Positions 1 through 5,298 of a stretch of 5,298 bases of DNA are shown in pieces. How positions within the stretch are numbered: position 1 is the stretch's first letter; each line of letters begins with the position of its first letter. The DNA is taken from contig JAFGRS010000574.1 of the NCBI GenBank assembly GCA_016935045.1, positions 1 through 5,298 on the forward strand, given 5' to 3'. This DNA is from Lentisphaeria bacterium (GTDB taxonomy: Bacteria; Verrucomicrobiota; Lentisphaeria; Oligosphaerales; JAFGRS01). The notes under the pieces were generated by a model. The model was not told the origin of the DNA, did not search any database, and saw only the letters and a list, made by a program, of their open reading frames with translations. A program made the translations under genes and the position numbers.

Positions 1-25
1 CCGCCCCGGGCGGCTTCCCAGGATG

Positions 26-147
26 CGGCTCCGCGGAGCGTCGCCCTCCAGGGGAAACGGCTCCGCGGAGCGTCGCCCTCCAGGGGACACGGCTCCGCGG
101 AGCGTCGCCCTCCAGGGGAAACGGCTCCGCGGAGCGTCGCCCTCCAG
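26..147 (+). repeat. Tandem array of four 32-bp REP-like repeats
   Basis: Four head-to-tail units start at 26, 58, 90 and 122, an exact 32-bp period. Each has a 26-base core (cggctccgcggagcgtcgcc followed by ctccag) and a 6-base tail. The tails are ggggaaa-like in units 1 and 3, differ by one base in unit 2 (ggggaca), and are absent from unit 4. The core contains a perfect 12-bp palindrome, gctccgcggagc. Because 32 is not a multiple of 3, successive units are read in different frames, so this is not a coding repeat, although frames stay open because the unit lacks stops. Near-identity of the units points to recent amplification or homogenisation. The same unit recurs at 5212-5298 and a variant at 2872-2997. 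Confidence 0.95.
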
Positions 148-159
148 TACGCCGTACAC

Positions 160-193
160 CATAGCACCTGACGGGATGCCGGGCTATGCTATG
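160..193. promoter_or_regulatory. Possible operator or promoter region upstream of the MFS gene
   Basis: A 7-bp inverted repeat, catagca at 160-166 and tgctatg at 187-193, is separated by 20 bases. The right side has two overlapping copies of gctatg (183-188 and 188-193). A weak -10-like tatgct lies at 185-190, but no good -35 box sits at the right distance. This is the only AT-richer patch between the repeat array and the first gene, so it is the natural place for a promoter and a dimeric regulator site. A 7-bp match can arise by chance, so the call is weak. Confidence 0.2.
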
Positions 194-255
194 CGCTTTC
201 GCGTCGGGTCCCGGGGCCGTCTGCCGTGGGCGGTTCGGGCATGGAGTGCTGCCGC

Positions 256-1413
256 ATGAGGATTCAGCTCTGTCCGGCCCTGATGGACTGGATTGTCTTT
301 CTGCTTCTCTTTGCCGTGCTGTACGGCGCCGGGGAGCGTGGGCTTTCGGGTCTGCAGTGTGCCTGGCTTGGGGGTGGATTTCAGTTGGCTTACCTATGCT
401 CGAGTTTCCTGGTCGGCATGCTCCTGAGTCGGCGGAATGCCCGAGCCCTGGTGCTGGGGAGCACCGTGGCAACGACGCTTCTGGGTGTGGGCTGTCTCGT
501 GACCACGGGTTTCCCCGGGCAGCTTGTCTGCCTGGCCCTGGCCGGGATTTCCCTGGCCGTCTTCTTCAATGCCTTCCAGACCTTCATGCGGGGGGAGACG
601 GTCCCCGGCGGGCTGGCGCGCACCGTCGGCCGTTACACCATCGCCTGGAGCCTGGGGTCGAGCATGGGCTTCCTCTCCTCCGGCTTCGCCTACGAACTCG
701 GGCGTTTTGCCCTGAGCGCGGTCAACACGTTGGTGGGCATCGCGGTGCTGGTGGTCCTGCTGACGTATCGCCACCGTCCCCACCACGAAGCCAGCGCCGA
801 TGAACACGTCGAGCCGTCGGCAACCGGGGCCCGTCCCGTGAACCCGGCCTATGTGCCGGTGGCCTGGTGCATGATCTTCACGGCCATGTTCGTGCAGCGC
901 CCGCTGCAGAGCTTCTTTCCCGCGCTCTGTGCCCGGGCGGGGGTCTCGGCACTGGTGGTGGCCTGGCCCCTCTGCCTGCACATGTTCCTGCAGGGCGTAT
1001 GGGGCTATGCCGTGCACCGTTTCGGCCGCTGGAGGTACCGCCGCACCCCGGTTGCCGTGGTCCATGGCTCCGCCGCGGCTCTGCTGTGGCTGCTGTGGCT
1101 GCATCCGAGCTTCGCCGTGGTCGCCGTGGGCATTGTGATTCTCGGTCTCTACACGGGGTATGCCTATTTCACGGCGGTATTCTACTGCAGCAATTCCGGC
1201 AGGCGTTCCTTCAACATTGGTGTGAACGAATGCCTGGTGGGCCTGGGTTCCTTTGCCGGCCTGTTTGTCACGGAAGCCTGGATGAAGCGCACGGGCAGCG
1301 ATGCGGCGATGTACGCGGTCTGTGGGACGGCCCTCCTGGTGTCCCTGCTGGTGCAGGTGGCCCTGGCCGGCCGACCGCGGACGCCCAGACCGGCGCTGAC
1401 GCCCGCCACCTGA
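256..1413 (+). CDS. Major facilitator superfamily (MFS) transporter
   Basis: This encodes a 385-residue inner-membrane transporter; the substrate cannot be read from the sequence. About twelve hydrophobic segments are visible, at roughly residues 10-26, 35-55, 62-84, 88-108, 127-147, 152-170, 199-220, 230-252, 264-282, 285-305, 325-342 and 352-372. A polar loop at about 171-198, rich in His, Glu and Arg, separates the two six-helix halves as in MFS proteins. Short basic loops such as SRRNAR (58-63) and HRFGRWRYRR (254-263) fit cytoplasmic connections. The stretch NSGRRSFNIGVNE (313-325) before the eleventh helix is a distinctive polar motif that may line the transport path. The ATG at 256 is chosen because GGAG at 243-246 lies 9 bases upstream. 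In-frame GTG at 226 and ATG at 241 would only add a few polar residues. The next gene starts 132 bp downstream on the same strand, so co-transcription is possible. A non-MFS polytopic protein is unlikely. Confidence 0.85.
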   Translation: MRIQLCPALMDWIVFLLLFAVLYGAGERGLSGLQCAWLGGGFQLAYLCSSFLVGMLLSRRNARALVLGSTVATTLLGVGCLVTTGFPGQLVCLALAGISLAVFFNAFQTFMRGETVPGGLARTVGRYTIAWSLGSSMGFLSSGFAYELGRFALSAVNTLVGIAVLVVLLTYRHRPHHEASADEHVEPSATGARPVNPAYVPVAWCMIFTAMFVQRPLQSFFPALCARAGVSALVVAWPLCLHMFLQGVWGYAVHRFGRWRYRRTPVAVVHGSAAALLWLLWLHPSFAVVAVGIVILGLYTGYAYFTAVFYCSNSGRRSFNIGVNECLVGLGSFAGLFVTEAWMKRTGSDAAMYAVCGTALLVSLLVQVALAGRPRTPRPALTPAT

Positions 1414-1545
1414 AGAGAGCCTCCGTGAGGTCCGGGACGGGCGCAGCCAGGGCCGCACGGGCGCTGACCGCGGGACGCGGCTGTCGCCTGGTTGTCCCGG
1501 AGGTTGCCCTGCGGCCGGCATGCAGGTGGTATCAGGAGTGTCATC
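1414..1545 (+). other. Intergenic gap between the MFS and radical SAM genes
   Basis: This 132-base GC-rich gap has no convincing ORF. An 8-bp complementary pair, tccgggac (1431-1438) and gtcccgga (1494-1501), could enclose a shorter stem between cagcc (1444-1448) and ggctg (1479-1483). There is no U-tract after it, so an intrinsic terminator is not supported. In DNA this GC-rich, such pairing can be accidental. The last bases hold the ribosome binding site of the next gene, AGGAG at 1534-1538. Confidence 0.3.
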
Positions 1546-2847
1546 ATGTACCCGATGGAGCCCGATGCGGTCTATGTGCACGAGACAGTCTGGCGGCACG
1601 GACGGTACCGTGCCGGCGTGGAAAGGGTGCTGGGTGCCCTCGAACGCCCGGTGGCTCCCATCGAGTTCCGGGATGACGACATCCCCGAGATGGTCCGCGG
1701 GGGGCTGTTGCGGGGGCGTGGGGCCATGGGATGCCGGCGGGAGGTCCGCGACCCGATCCTGCTCTTCAACACCTTCCGCTTCGACCGGCGCCGGGCCGAA
1801 CGCCTGGCCTGGCTGAAGGGACAGGGTATCGAGACGGGTGACGCCGACATGCTCCTGGGCTACGGGGCATTCCGCTGGGCCAACTACAACCAGGATGGCG
1901 ACCCCAACCGCCAGGACAAGGTGTGCCGCCCCTGCTGGCGCATCCACCTGCAGAAGGGCTGCCTGCACCGGTGCATGTACTGCGGCCTGGGGGGCATCCT
2001 CGGCGCCATGGTCAACGTGGACGAGTACGCCGTGCACCTGCGCACCCTGGTCGAACGGCATCCCTGGCAGCTCACCTATCTGCTGGACGACGATGCGGAT
2101 CCACCCGGCCTGGAACCCGAACTGGGCAGCCTCGGAGAGTTGATCGAGTTCTTCGGCACCCTCGAAAACCGCTACCTCATCATCCACACCAAGACCTGGA
2201 ACACGGCCTGGCTCGAAGGCCTCAGGCACAATGGCAATACCATCCTCGTCTGGAGCCTGAGCGGCCCCACCCAGAGCCGCGCCATCGAACCCAGGGCCGG
2301 AACCACCGAGCAACGCATCGAGGCCGCCCGGATCGCCCAGGAAGCAGGCTACACGATCCGCTACAAGTTCAAACCCATCATCCCGGTGCGAGGCTGGCGC
2401 GAGGAGGCCGCCGAAACCGTGGAACTCCTGTTCCGCAGGACCCGCCCCGATGTCATCAGCCTGTGTTGCTTCATGTGGATGTCGGTGGACGAAATGAAGC
2501 GCAGGCTGCCGGTCGAGACCCTGGATCCCGACGCCCTGGCGGCCGCCGAAGGCGCGGTGGACCGCATGAAGGACACGCGCGCGATGCCATTCCCGCCGGA
2601 GATGCGGCAGGCCATCTACGAACACCACCTGGCCGAGATCCGTCGCTGGAACGCCGACGTTCCGGTCTCCCTCTCCACCGAGAACTTCGCGATGTGGCGG
2701 GAGATGTCGGCACGGCTGGGCTATGGTCCCACGGACTACCCCTGCGGCTGCGGCCCGATGACGGTGCCCGGCGCTCCGCGGCTGACCTGCCATCCCTTCC
2801 GCGATGCGGTTCGGAACGACCGCGGGGAAATCCCCGGGGTGTGGTAG
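1546..2847 (+). CDS. Radical SAM protein, spore photoproduct lyase (SPL)-like superfamily
   Basis: This encodes a 433-residue predicted cytoplasmic radical SAM enzyme. The CX3CX2C motif at C139, C143 and C146 (GCLHRCMYC) should bind the [4Fe-4S] cluster that cleaves S-adenosylmethionine. The following barrel resembles spore photoproduct lyase: VNVDEY (156-161), IHTKTWN (213-219), LVWSLSGP (234-241), then RIEAARIAQEAGY (257-269) and KPIIPVRGW (276-284), matching SplB elements RIEAA, AGY, PI and GW in order. Compared with remembered B. subtilis SplB, the catalytic Cys141 position falls in the acidic run DDD (181-183), and the Tyr after the last cluster Cys is Gly147, while Tyr145 is kept. Extra cysteines at C127 and C130, and at C400, C402 and C415, could bind a second metal centre. 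True photoproduct repair is therefore doubtful and the substrate is unknown. The start at 1546 has AGGAG 7 bases upstream; an in-frame TTG at 1492 lacks comparable support. It is about 90 residues longer than SplB, mostly at the N-terminus and C-terminus. Confidence 0.88.
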   Translation: MYPMEPDAVYVHETVWRHGRYRAGVERVLGALERPVAPIEFRDDDIPEMVRGGLLRGRGAMGCRREVRDPILLFNTFRFDRRRAERLAWLKGQGIETGDADMLLGYGAFRWANYNQDGDPNRQDKVCRPCWRIHLQKGCLHRCMYCGLGGILGAMVNVDEYAVHLRTLVERHPWQLTYLLDDDADPPGLEPELGSLGELIEFFGTLENRYLIIHTKTWNTAWLEGLRHNGNTILVWSLSGPTQSRAIEPRAGTTEQRIEAARIAQEAGYTIRYKFKPIIPVRGWREEAAETVELLFRRTRPDVISLCCFMWMSVDEMKRRLPVETLDPDALAAAEGAVDRMKDTRAMPFPPEMRQAIYEHHLAEIRRWNADVPVSLSTENFAMWREMSARLGYGPTDYPCGCGPMTVPGAPRLTCHPFRDAVRNDRGEIPGVW

Positions 2848-2871
2848 GCAATGCCTCAGTGCAATCCGAGA

Positions 2872-2997
2872 ACCGGCTCAGCAGGAGCTTCGCCCTCCAA
2901 GGGATGGGACGTCGCGTACTCGGTTCGGCCTGGAGGGCGAAGCTCCTGCTGAGCCGCATCCCCATCCCTTGGAGGGCGAAGCTCCTGCTGAGCCGGT
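2872..2997. repeat. Palindromic repeat cluster: perfect 37-bp inverted repeat plus an internal third copy
   Basis: The left arm (2872-2908) is the exact reverse complement of the right arm (2961-2997), with a 52-base spacer. Each arm contains a 26-base core, seen as cggctcagcaggagcttcgc followed by cctcca (2874-2899) and inverted at 2970-2995. A third core, oriented like the right arm, lies in the spacer at 2931-2956. The left arm can therefore pair with either the middle copy (26 bp, 31-base loop) or the right arm (37 bp, 52-base loop). The core aligns with the flanking 32-bp repeat except for one extra base and two substitutions (agcagg versus cgcgg; cttcg versus cgtcg), so all belong to one family. 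Confidence 0.95.
2872..2997. terminator. Probable bidirectional terminator or 3'-end barrier at the convergent junction
   Basis: The 37-bp inverted repeat lies between the stop of the rightward radical SAM gene (24 bases away) and the stop of the leftward permease gene (36 bases away). Transcripts from both sides would form a very stable GC-rich hairpin. There is no adjacent run of T on either strand, so it is not a textbook intrinsic terminator. REP-like hairpins at gene ends are known to block 3' exonuclease decay and limit read-through, and that role fits here. The function is inferred from position and structure. Confidence 0.5.
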
Positions 2998-3033
2998 CCC
3001 TCTGTTGTGATGAGGAACCTGTGTGCCGGCACA

Positions 3034-3981
3034 CTACAGCGCCAGTGCCAGCCAGAGGGGGATGGTCACCAATGCGGCGGCATGGGTGGCGAGCACGGCG
3101 GAGGCGGCGAAGGCGCTGTCCGCGTCGTAGAGGTCGCTGAGCATGACCCCGGCGATGGCCGAGGGCATGACGGCCACCACCACGAGGACCCGGCGCAGAT
3201 CGGCCGGGAAAGGCAAGGCAAAGAGGAGTCCCAGGGCGCAGGCGGGAATCACCACCAGGCGCAGGACGACCACCGCGCCCAGGGAGAACCGGCGCAGATT
3301 CGAGGGCCGCAGCTCCGCCATCCGGCTCCCGGCCGCCAGCATGGCCAGGGGAACGGTGCCCTTGCCCAGGATGTCGAGGACGGCCAGGCTGGCGTCTTTC
3401 CCCTGCGTGAGGAGACTGCCGGGGGTCCAGGTCCAGCGGCTGACGTGGGCCAGGACGAGGGTTGCCGCGGCGGCCGTGATGGCGGCCATGGGCAGGCTCA
3501 GGAGGTGGCGCAGGGCCCGGCGGTCGAAGGCGTGACCGGTGAGGGCCATGACGCCGAGGGTCCACACGGCCAGTTCGCTGCCGACGGTCGAGAAGACGAG
3601 GAGCGCCACCCCGGCGTCGCCCCAGTACATCAGCACCAGGGGCATGGGGAGGAAGACGTAGTTGTTGATGGCGCACTGGAAGCGGAAGGCATGCCGTTCA
3701 CGCGCCGCGGCGATGGGGAACAGCCGCGTGGCGAGGACGCCGACCGCCGCGCCGACGGCCATGATCAGGAAGGTCCCCGCCGGGGATGCCCAGTTGCGCG
3801 CCAGGTCCCGAAGCGTGAACGATCGCACCAGGGAACCGTACACCAGCGCCGGGTAGAAGATGTTGGTCACCACCGCGGCGATCTGGCGCGTGCCGGCGGA
3901 ATCGAGGTAGCCCCGGCGGCGCGCGACGACCCCGGTCAGGATCATCGCCAGAATGGCCAGCAATCGGATCAGGACGACCAC
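3034..3981 (-). CDS. AEC (auxin efflux carrier) family permease
   Basis: This encodes a 315-residue inner-membrane protein of the bacterial AEC family (Membrane transport protein family), whose known members move organic anions such as malate or malonate. The usual length is about 300-320. About ten hydrophobic segments are visible in two halves around a polar middle (about 150-205). Family-like features are NIFYPALVYGS (40-50), NNYVFLPMPL (106-115) in a broken helix, GTVPLAMLAAGS (208-219) and MPSAIAGVMLSDLY (272-285), followed by the typical small-residue last helix. The GTG at 3981 is chosen because GGGGGA (3988-3993) lies 6 bases upstream and the protein then begins in its first helix. 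The frame stays open upstream to an ATG at 4215, but those 78 residues are Pro/Arg/Ala-rich and unlike the family. It lies downstream of the hydrolase on the same strand, 268 bp away, which suggests but does not prove a functional link. The substrate is unknown. Confidence 0.87.
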   Translation of the reverse strand: MVVLIRLLAILAMILTGVVARRRGYLDSAGTRQIAAVVTNIFYPALVYGSLVRSFTLRDLARNWASPAGTFLIMAVGAAVGVLATRLFPIAAARERHAFRFQCAINNYVFLPMPLVLMYWGDAGVALLVFSTVGSELAVWTLGVMALTGHAFDRRALRHLLSLPMAAITAAAATLVLAHVSRWTWTPGSLLTQGKDASLAVLDILGKGTVPLAMLAAGSRMAELRPSNLRRFSLGAVVVLRLVVIPACALGLLFALPFPADLRRVLVVVAVMPSAIAGVMLSDLYDADSAFAASAVLATHAAALVTIPLWLALAL

Positions 3982-4249
3982 GATCTGTCCCCCGAAGGTG
4001 CCGGGCAGTGTCCCATTGGCGGAATTGCCCGGGGAGTGCGGCGCGCCTCGACCCGAGGGGCCGGCGGCGGTTGCGGCTCGCCGGCGGCGGGCAGGGCCGG
4101 GCGGATGGGTAGGGCGCTGGTTGGAGGTGTCATTGGGGAGGATTCCGGGGCAGCCTGCCGACGGCGTTGCTCCTCGTGCCAGTGTTGCCTGGAGCGCCCA
4201 CGGCCTCGCGGGCACAGATTCCGGGATCGAGATCCTTCTGAGACGATCG
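3982..4249 (-). other. 268-bp gap between the hydrolase and permease genes
   Basis: This stretch separates two same-strand genes and is very GC-rich, with runs such as ggccggcggcgg. Two minus-strand frames stay open across it, but their translations are Arg/Pro/Ser-rich and look non-coding. No clear promoter, T-rich terminator or repeat of the local family was found. It contains the ribosome binding site of the permease (3988-3993 on the minus strand). The size of the gap leaves room for a separate promoter for the permease. Confidence 0.4.
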
Positions 4250-5104
4250 TCATTCCGGTGGGAGGTCCTTTCTGGCCCGGACGGCCTCGACCATCTCCCG
4301 CCAGTACGCGGACAGGAAGGGCGGGTGGACCATGCTGTCCAGAACGTAGGTGCGGTCGGCGCGGGCGAGGTCGAGGACGGAGGTGATCATCTCTTCCTGG
4401 TAGAAGCCGGCTTCGGCGAGGGGGATGCCGTTGGGTTCACGGATGAAGGAGGAGCCGCTCGAAGTCTGCTTGCCGTCCGGGGATTCGCCGATGGTGTTGG
4501 CGACGCAGTGGAAGATCCGGGTGTTGGGCCCCACGGGCTGCTGGGCCCGCCCGGAGGTCCGCTTCCAGCAGACGGCCTCGATTTCGTCCGAGCTGCAGGA
4601 CGGGTGGAAGAGGATGCGGGCGCCGGCCATGGCGGGCAGGCGGTACAGCTCGGGATGGCGCCCATCGCGGCAGATGACCAGGGTGCAGGGCACGCCGTCG
4701 ACCTCGAACAGGGAGAGCTTGTCGCCGCCCCGGCAGTGCGCCGTCTCGTCCCGTCCCGCCATGTTGACCTTGGCGTATTCGTGCACGATGCGGCCGCTCC
4801 GGTCGATGACATGCGCCAGGTTGAGAAAGCGGTCGGCGGTCCGCCGGATACTGCCGACAATCACCCAGATGCCGTGCTCCCGCGCCGCCTCGCACGTCCG
4901 CTGCAGTGCTTCCCGGACCCGTTCCGGCTCCAGCGCCAGGACGAAGGGGAAGTAGTAGCTGGTCAGGCAGGCTTCGGGGAACAACACGACATCGCTGCCC
5001 CGCTCCGCCGCGTCCCGGACGTAGGCGAGGACCTTGCGGAGGTTCTCGTCCAGCGGCCTGGCCCAGTGCAACTGCACACAGGATACCTTAAGGGTTTCTG
5101 TCAT
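4250..5104 (-). CDS. Nitrilase-superfamily carbon-nitrogen hydrolase
   Basis: This encodes a 284-residue cytoplasmic enzyme predicted to hydrolyse a non-peptide C-N bond (amide, nitrile or carbamoyl) through a cysteine thioester. The catalytic set is visible in order: E44 in LFPEACLTSYY, K112 in YAKVNM, the second Glu near E120 in AGRDETAH, and the nucleophile C145 in VICRDGRHPE. Later family features are the HPSCSSDE segment (167-174) after the nucleophile and GSSFIREPNG (217-226), matching the G-S-x-I-x-x-P-x-G element. The length is normal for a single-domain member, with no fused domain or signal peptide. The ATG at 5104 is supported by GGAGG (5114-5118), 9 bases upstream. It precedes the AEC permease on the same strand, so the substrate or product may be an exported or imported organic acid or amide. 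The exact branch (omega-amidase, N-carbamoyl amidohydrolase, nitrilase or other) cannot be decided from the sequence alone. Confidence 0.92.
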   Translation of the reverse strand: MTETLKVSCVQLHWARPLDENLRKVLAYVRDAAERGSDVVLFPEACLTSYYFPFVLALEPERVREALQRTCEAAREHGIWVIVGSIRRTADRFLNLAHVIDRSGRIVHEYAKVNMAGRDETAHCRGGDKLSLFEVDGVPCTLVICRDGRHPELYRLPAMAGARILFHPSCSSDEIEAVCWKRTSGRAQQPVGPNTRIFHCVANTIGESPDGKQTSSGSSFIREPNGIPLAEAGFYQEEMITSVLDLARADRTYVLDSMVHPPFLSAYWREMVEAVRARKDLPPE

Positions 5105-5207
5105 GACCTGTGTCCTCCAGAAGCTGTTTCAGGCAACGCCCGACCGATTCGCCAATACCCGTGATGGTGCGGGCGCTGGGGTACGCCGCACGGTCCCCGG
5201 GCGGCAT
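5088..5207 (-). CDS. Possible small ORF (39 aa) overlapping the hydrolase start
   Basis: On the minus strand an ATG at 5207 opens a 39-codon frame ending in TAA at 5088-5090, overlapping the first 17 bases of the hydrolase gene in another frame. GGAG (5215-5218), which is part of the flanking repeat, lies 7 bases upstream of the ATG. The translation includes TITGIGESVGRCLKQLLEDT, which looks like an amphipathic helix and has mostly G/C third positions in its first part. It could be a translationally coupled leader peptide, the tail of a gene broken by the repeat array, or a chance frame. I recognise no family. Confidence 0.2.
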   Translation of the reverse strand: MPPGDRAAYPSARTITGIGESVGRCLKQLLEDTGHDRNP

Positions 5208-5211
5208 GATT
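5105..5211 (-). promoter_or_regulatory. Leader region of the hydrolase gene
   Basis: This 107-base stretch between the right repeat array and the hydrolase start must hold the promoter if transcription begins locally. No clear -35/-10 pair was recognised on the minus strand. The ribosome binding site is GGAGG at 5114-5118. The stretch also carries the possible 39-codon ORF. The sequence ccccgggcggc at 5195-5205, next to the array, also occurs at 4-14 next to the left array. Confidence 0.25.
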
Positions 5212-5298
5212 CGGCTCCGCGGAGCGTCGCCCTCCAGGGGAATCGGCTCCGCGGAGCGTCGCCCTCCAGGGGAAACGGCTCCGCGGAGCGTCGCCCTC
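5212..5298 (+). repeat. Second tandem array of the 32-bp repeat, cut by the window end
   Basis: Units begin at 5212, 5244 and 5276 with the same 32-bp period and core as the left array and the same orientation; the third is truncated by the window edge. The first unit tail reads ggggaat and the second ggggaaa, so the arrays differ only in tail bases. Each core has the 12-bp palindrome gctccgcggagc. The array may continue beyond the window, so the copy number is a minimum. Confidence 0.95.

Noticed and set aside
26..147. A CRISPR array
   Set aside because: The units are head-to-tail with only a 6-base tail between 26-base cores and no variable spacers, and no cas gene is present.
23..259. A 78-codon plus-strand frame reading through the left repeat array
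   Set aside because: It is built mostly from repeat DNA whose 32-bp period shifts frame at every unit. The Arg/Ser/Pro-rich product has no domain.
394..2793. A 799-codon open frame on the minus strand across both left-hand genes
   Set aside because: It is antisense to two well-supported proteins and runs through their intergenic gap. Its translation is His/Pro/Gly/Ala-rich with no domain or membrane pattern. Long antisense frames are expected where GC-rich codon bias removes stops.
3982..4215. A 78-residue N-terminal extension of the permease from an ATG at 4215
   Set aside because: The extension is Pro/Arg/Ala-rich and unlike AEC proteins. The GTG at 3981 has a ribosome binding site and gives normal family length.
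3969..4253. A 94-codon minus-strand frame whose ATG overlaps the hydrolase stop in an ATGA arrangement
   Set aside because: The overlap looks like translational coupling, but the product is Arg/Pro/Ser-rich without structure, runs over the permease start, and has only a weak AAGGA 12 bases upstream.
3007..4386. A 459-codon plus-strand frame opposite the permease
   Set aside because: It is Gly/Arg/Glu/His/Gln-rich low-complexity translation, antisense to a clear AEC membrane protein, and is a composition shadow.
3953..5164. A 403-codon plus-strand frame opposite the hydrolase
   Set aside because: It is antisense to a protein with an intact Glu-Lys-Cys catalytic set. The translation shows no recognisable domain, and the frame starts inside the permease.

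Overview
The window is GC-rich bacterial DNA with four clear protein genes in two convergent pairs. All four have strong G/C bias at third codon positions. No rRNA, tRNA, CRISPR array, transposase or phage gene was seen. The repeat type (GC-rich 26-32 bp units whose spurious translations read like EGEAPAEP or LRGASPSR) and the style of the transporter proteins suggest a member of the Planctomycetota/Verrucomicrobiota/Lentisphaerota group. That placement rests on recollection and is tentative.

Layout, left to right: (1) a tandem array of four 32-bp repeats (26-147); (2) a short leader with a small inverted repeat, then a major facilitator superfamily transporter (256-1413, +); (3) a radical SAM protein of the spore photoproduct lyase superfamily (1546-2847, +); (4) a repeat cluster at the convergent junction (2872-2997) forming a perfect 37-bp inverted repeat, a likely two-way terminator; (5) an auxin efflux carrier (AEC) family permease (3034-3981, -); (6) a nitrilase-superfamily carbon-nitrogen hydrolase (4250-5104, -), upstream of the permease on the same strand; (7) a short leader with a possible 39-codon ORF (5088-5207, -); (8) a second array of the 32-bp repeat (5212 to the window end), in the same orientation as the first.

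The two left genes read rightward and may be one transcript (132 bp gap). The two right genes read leftward and may be another (268 bp gap). A plausible but unproven reading of the right pair is that the hydrolase acts on a nitrile or amide and the permease moves a related organic anion. The left pair has no obvious shared pathway.

Two points deserve most attention. The radical SAM protein keeps the SPL scaffold but appears to lack the catalytic hydrogen-donor cysteine and one of the two tyrosines of true spore photoproduct lyase, and it has five extra cysteines. One palindromic repeat family also sits at all three boundaries of the four-gene block. I found no convincing wholly new multi-gene system.
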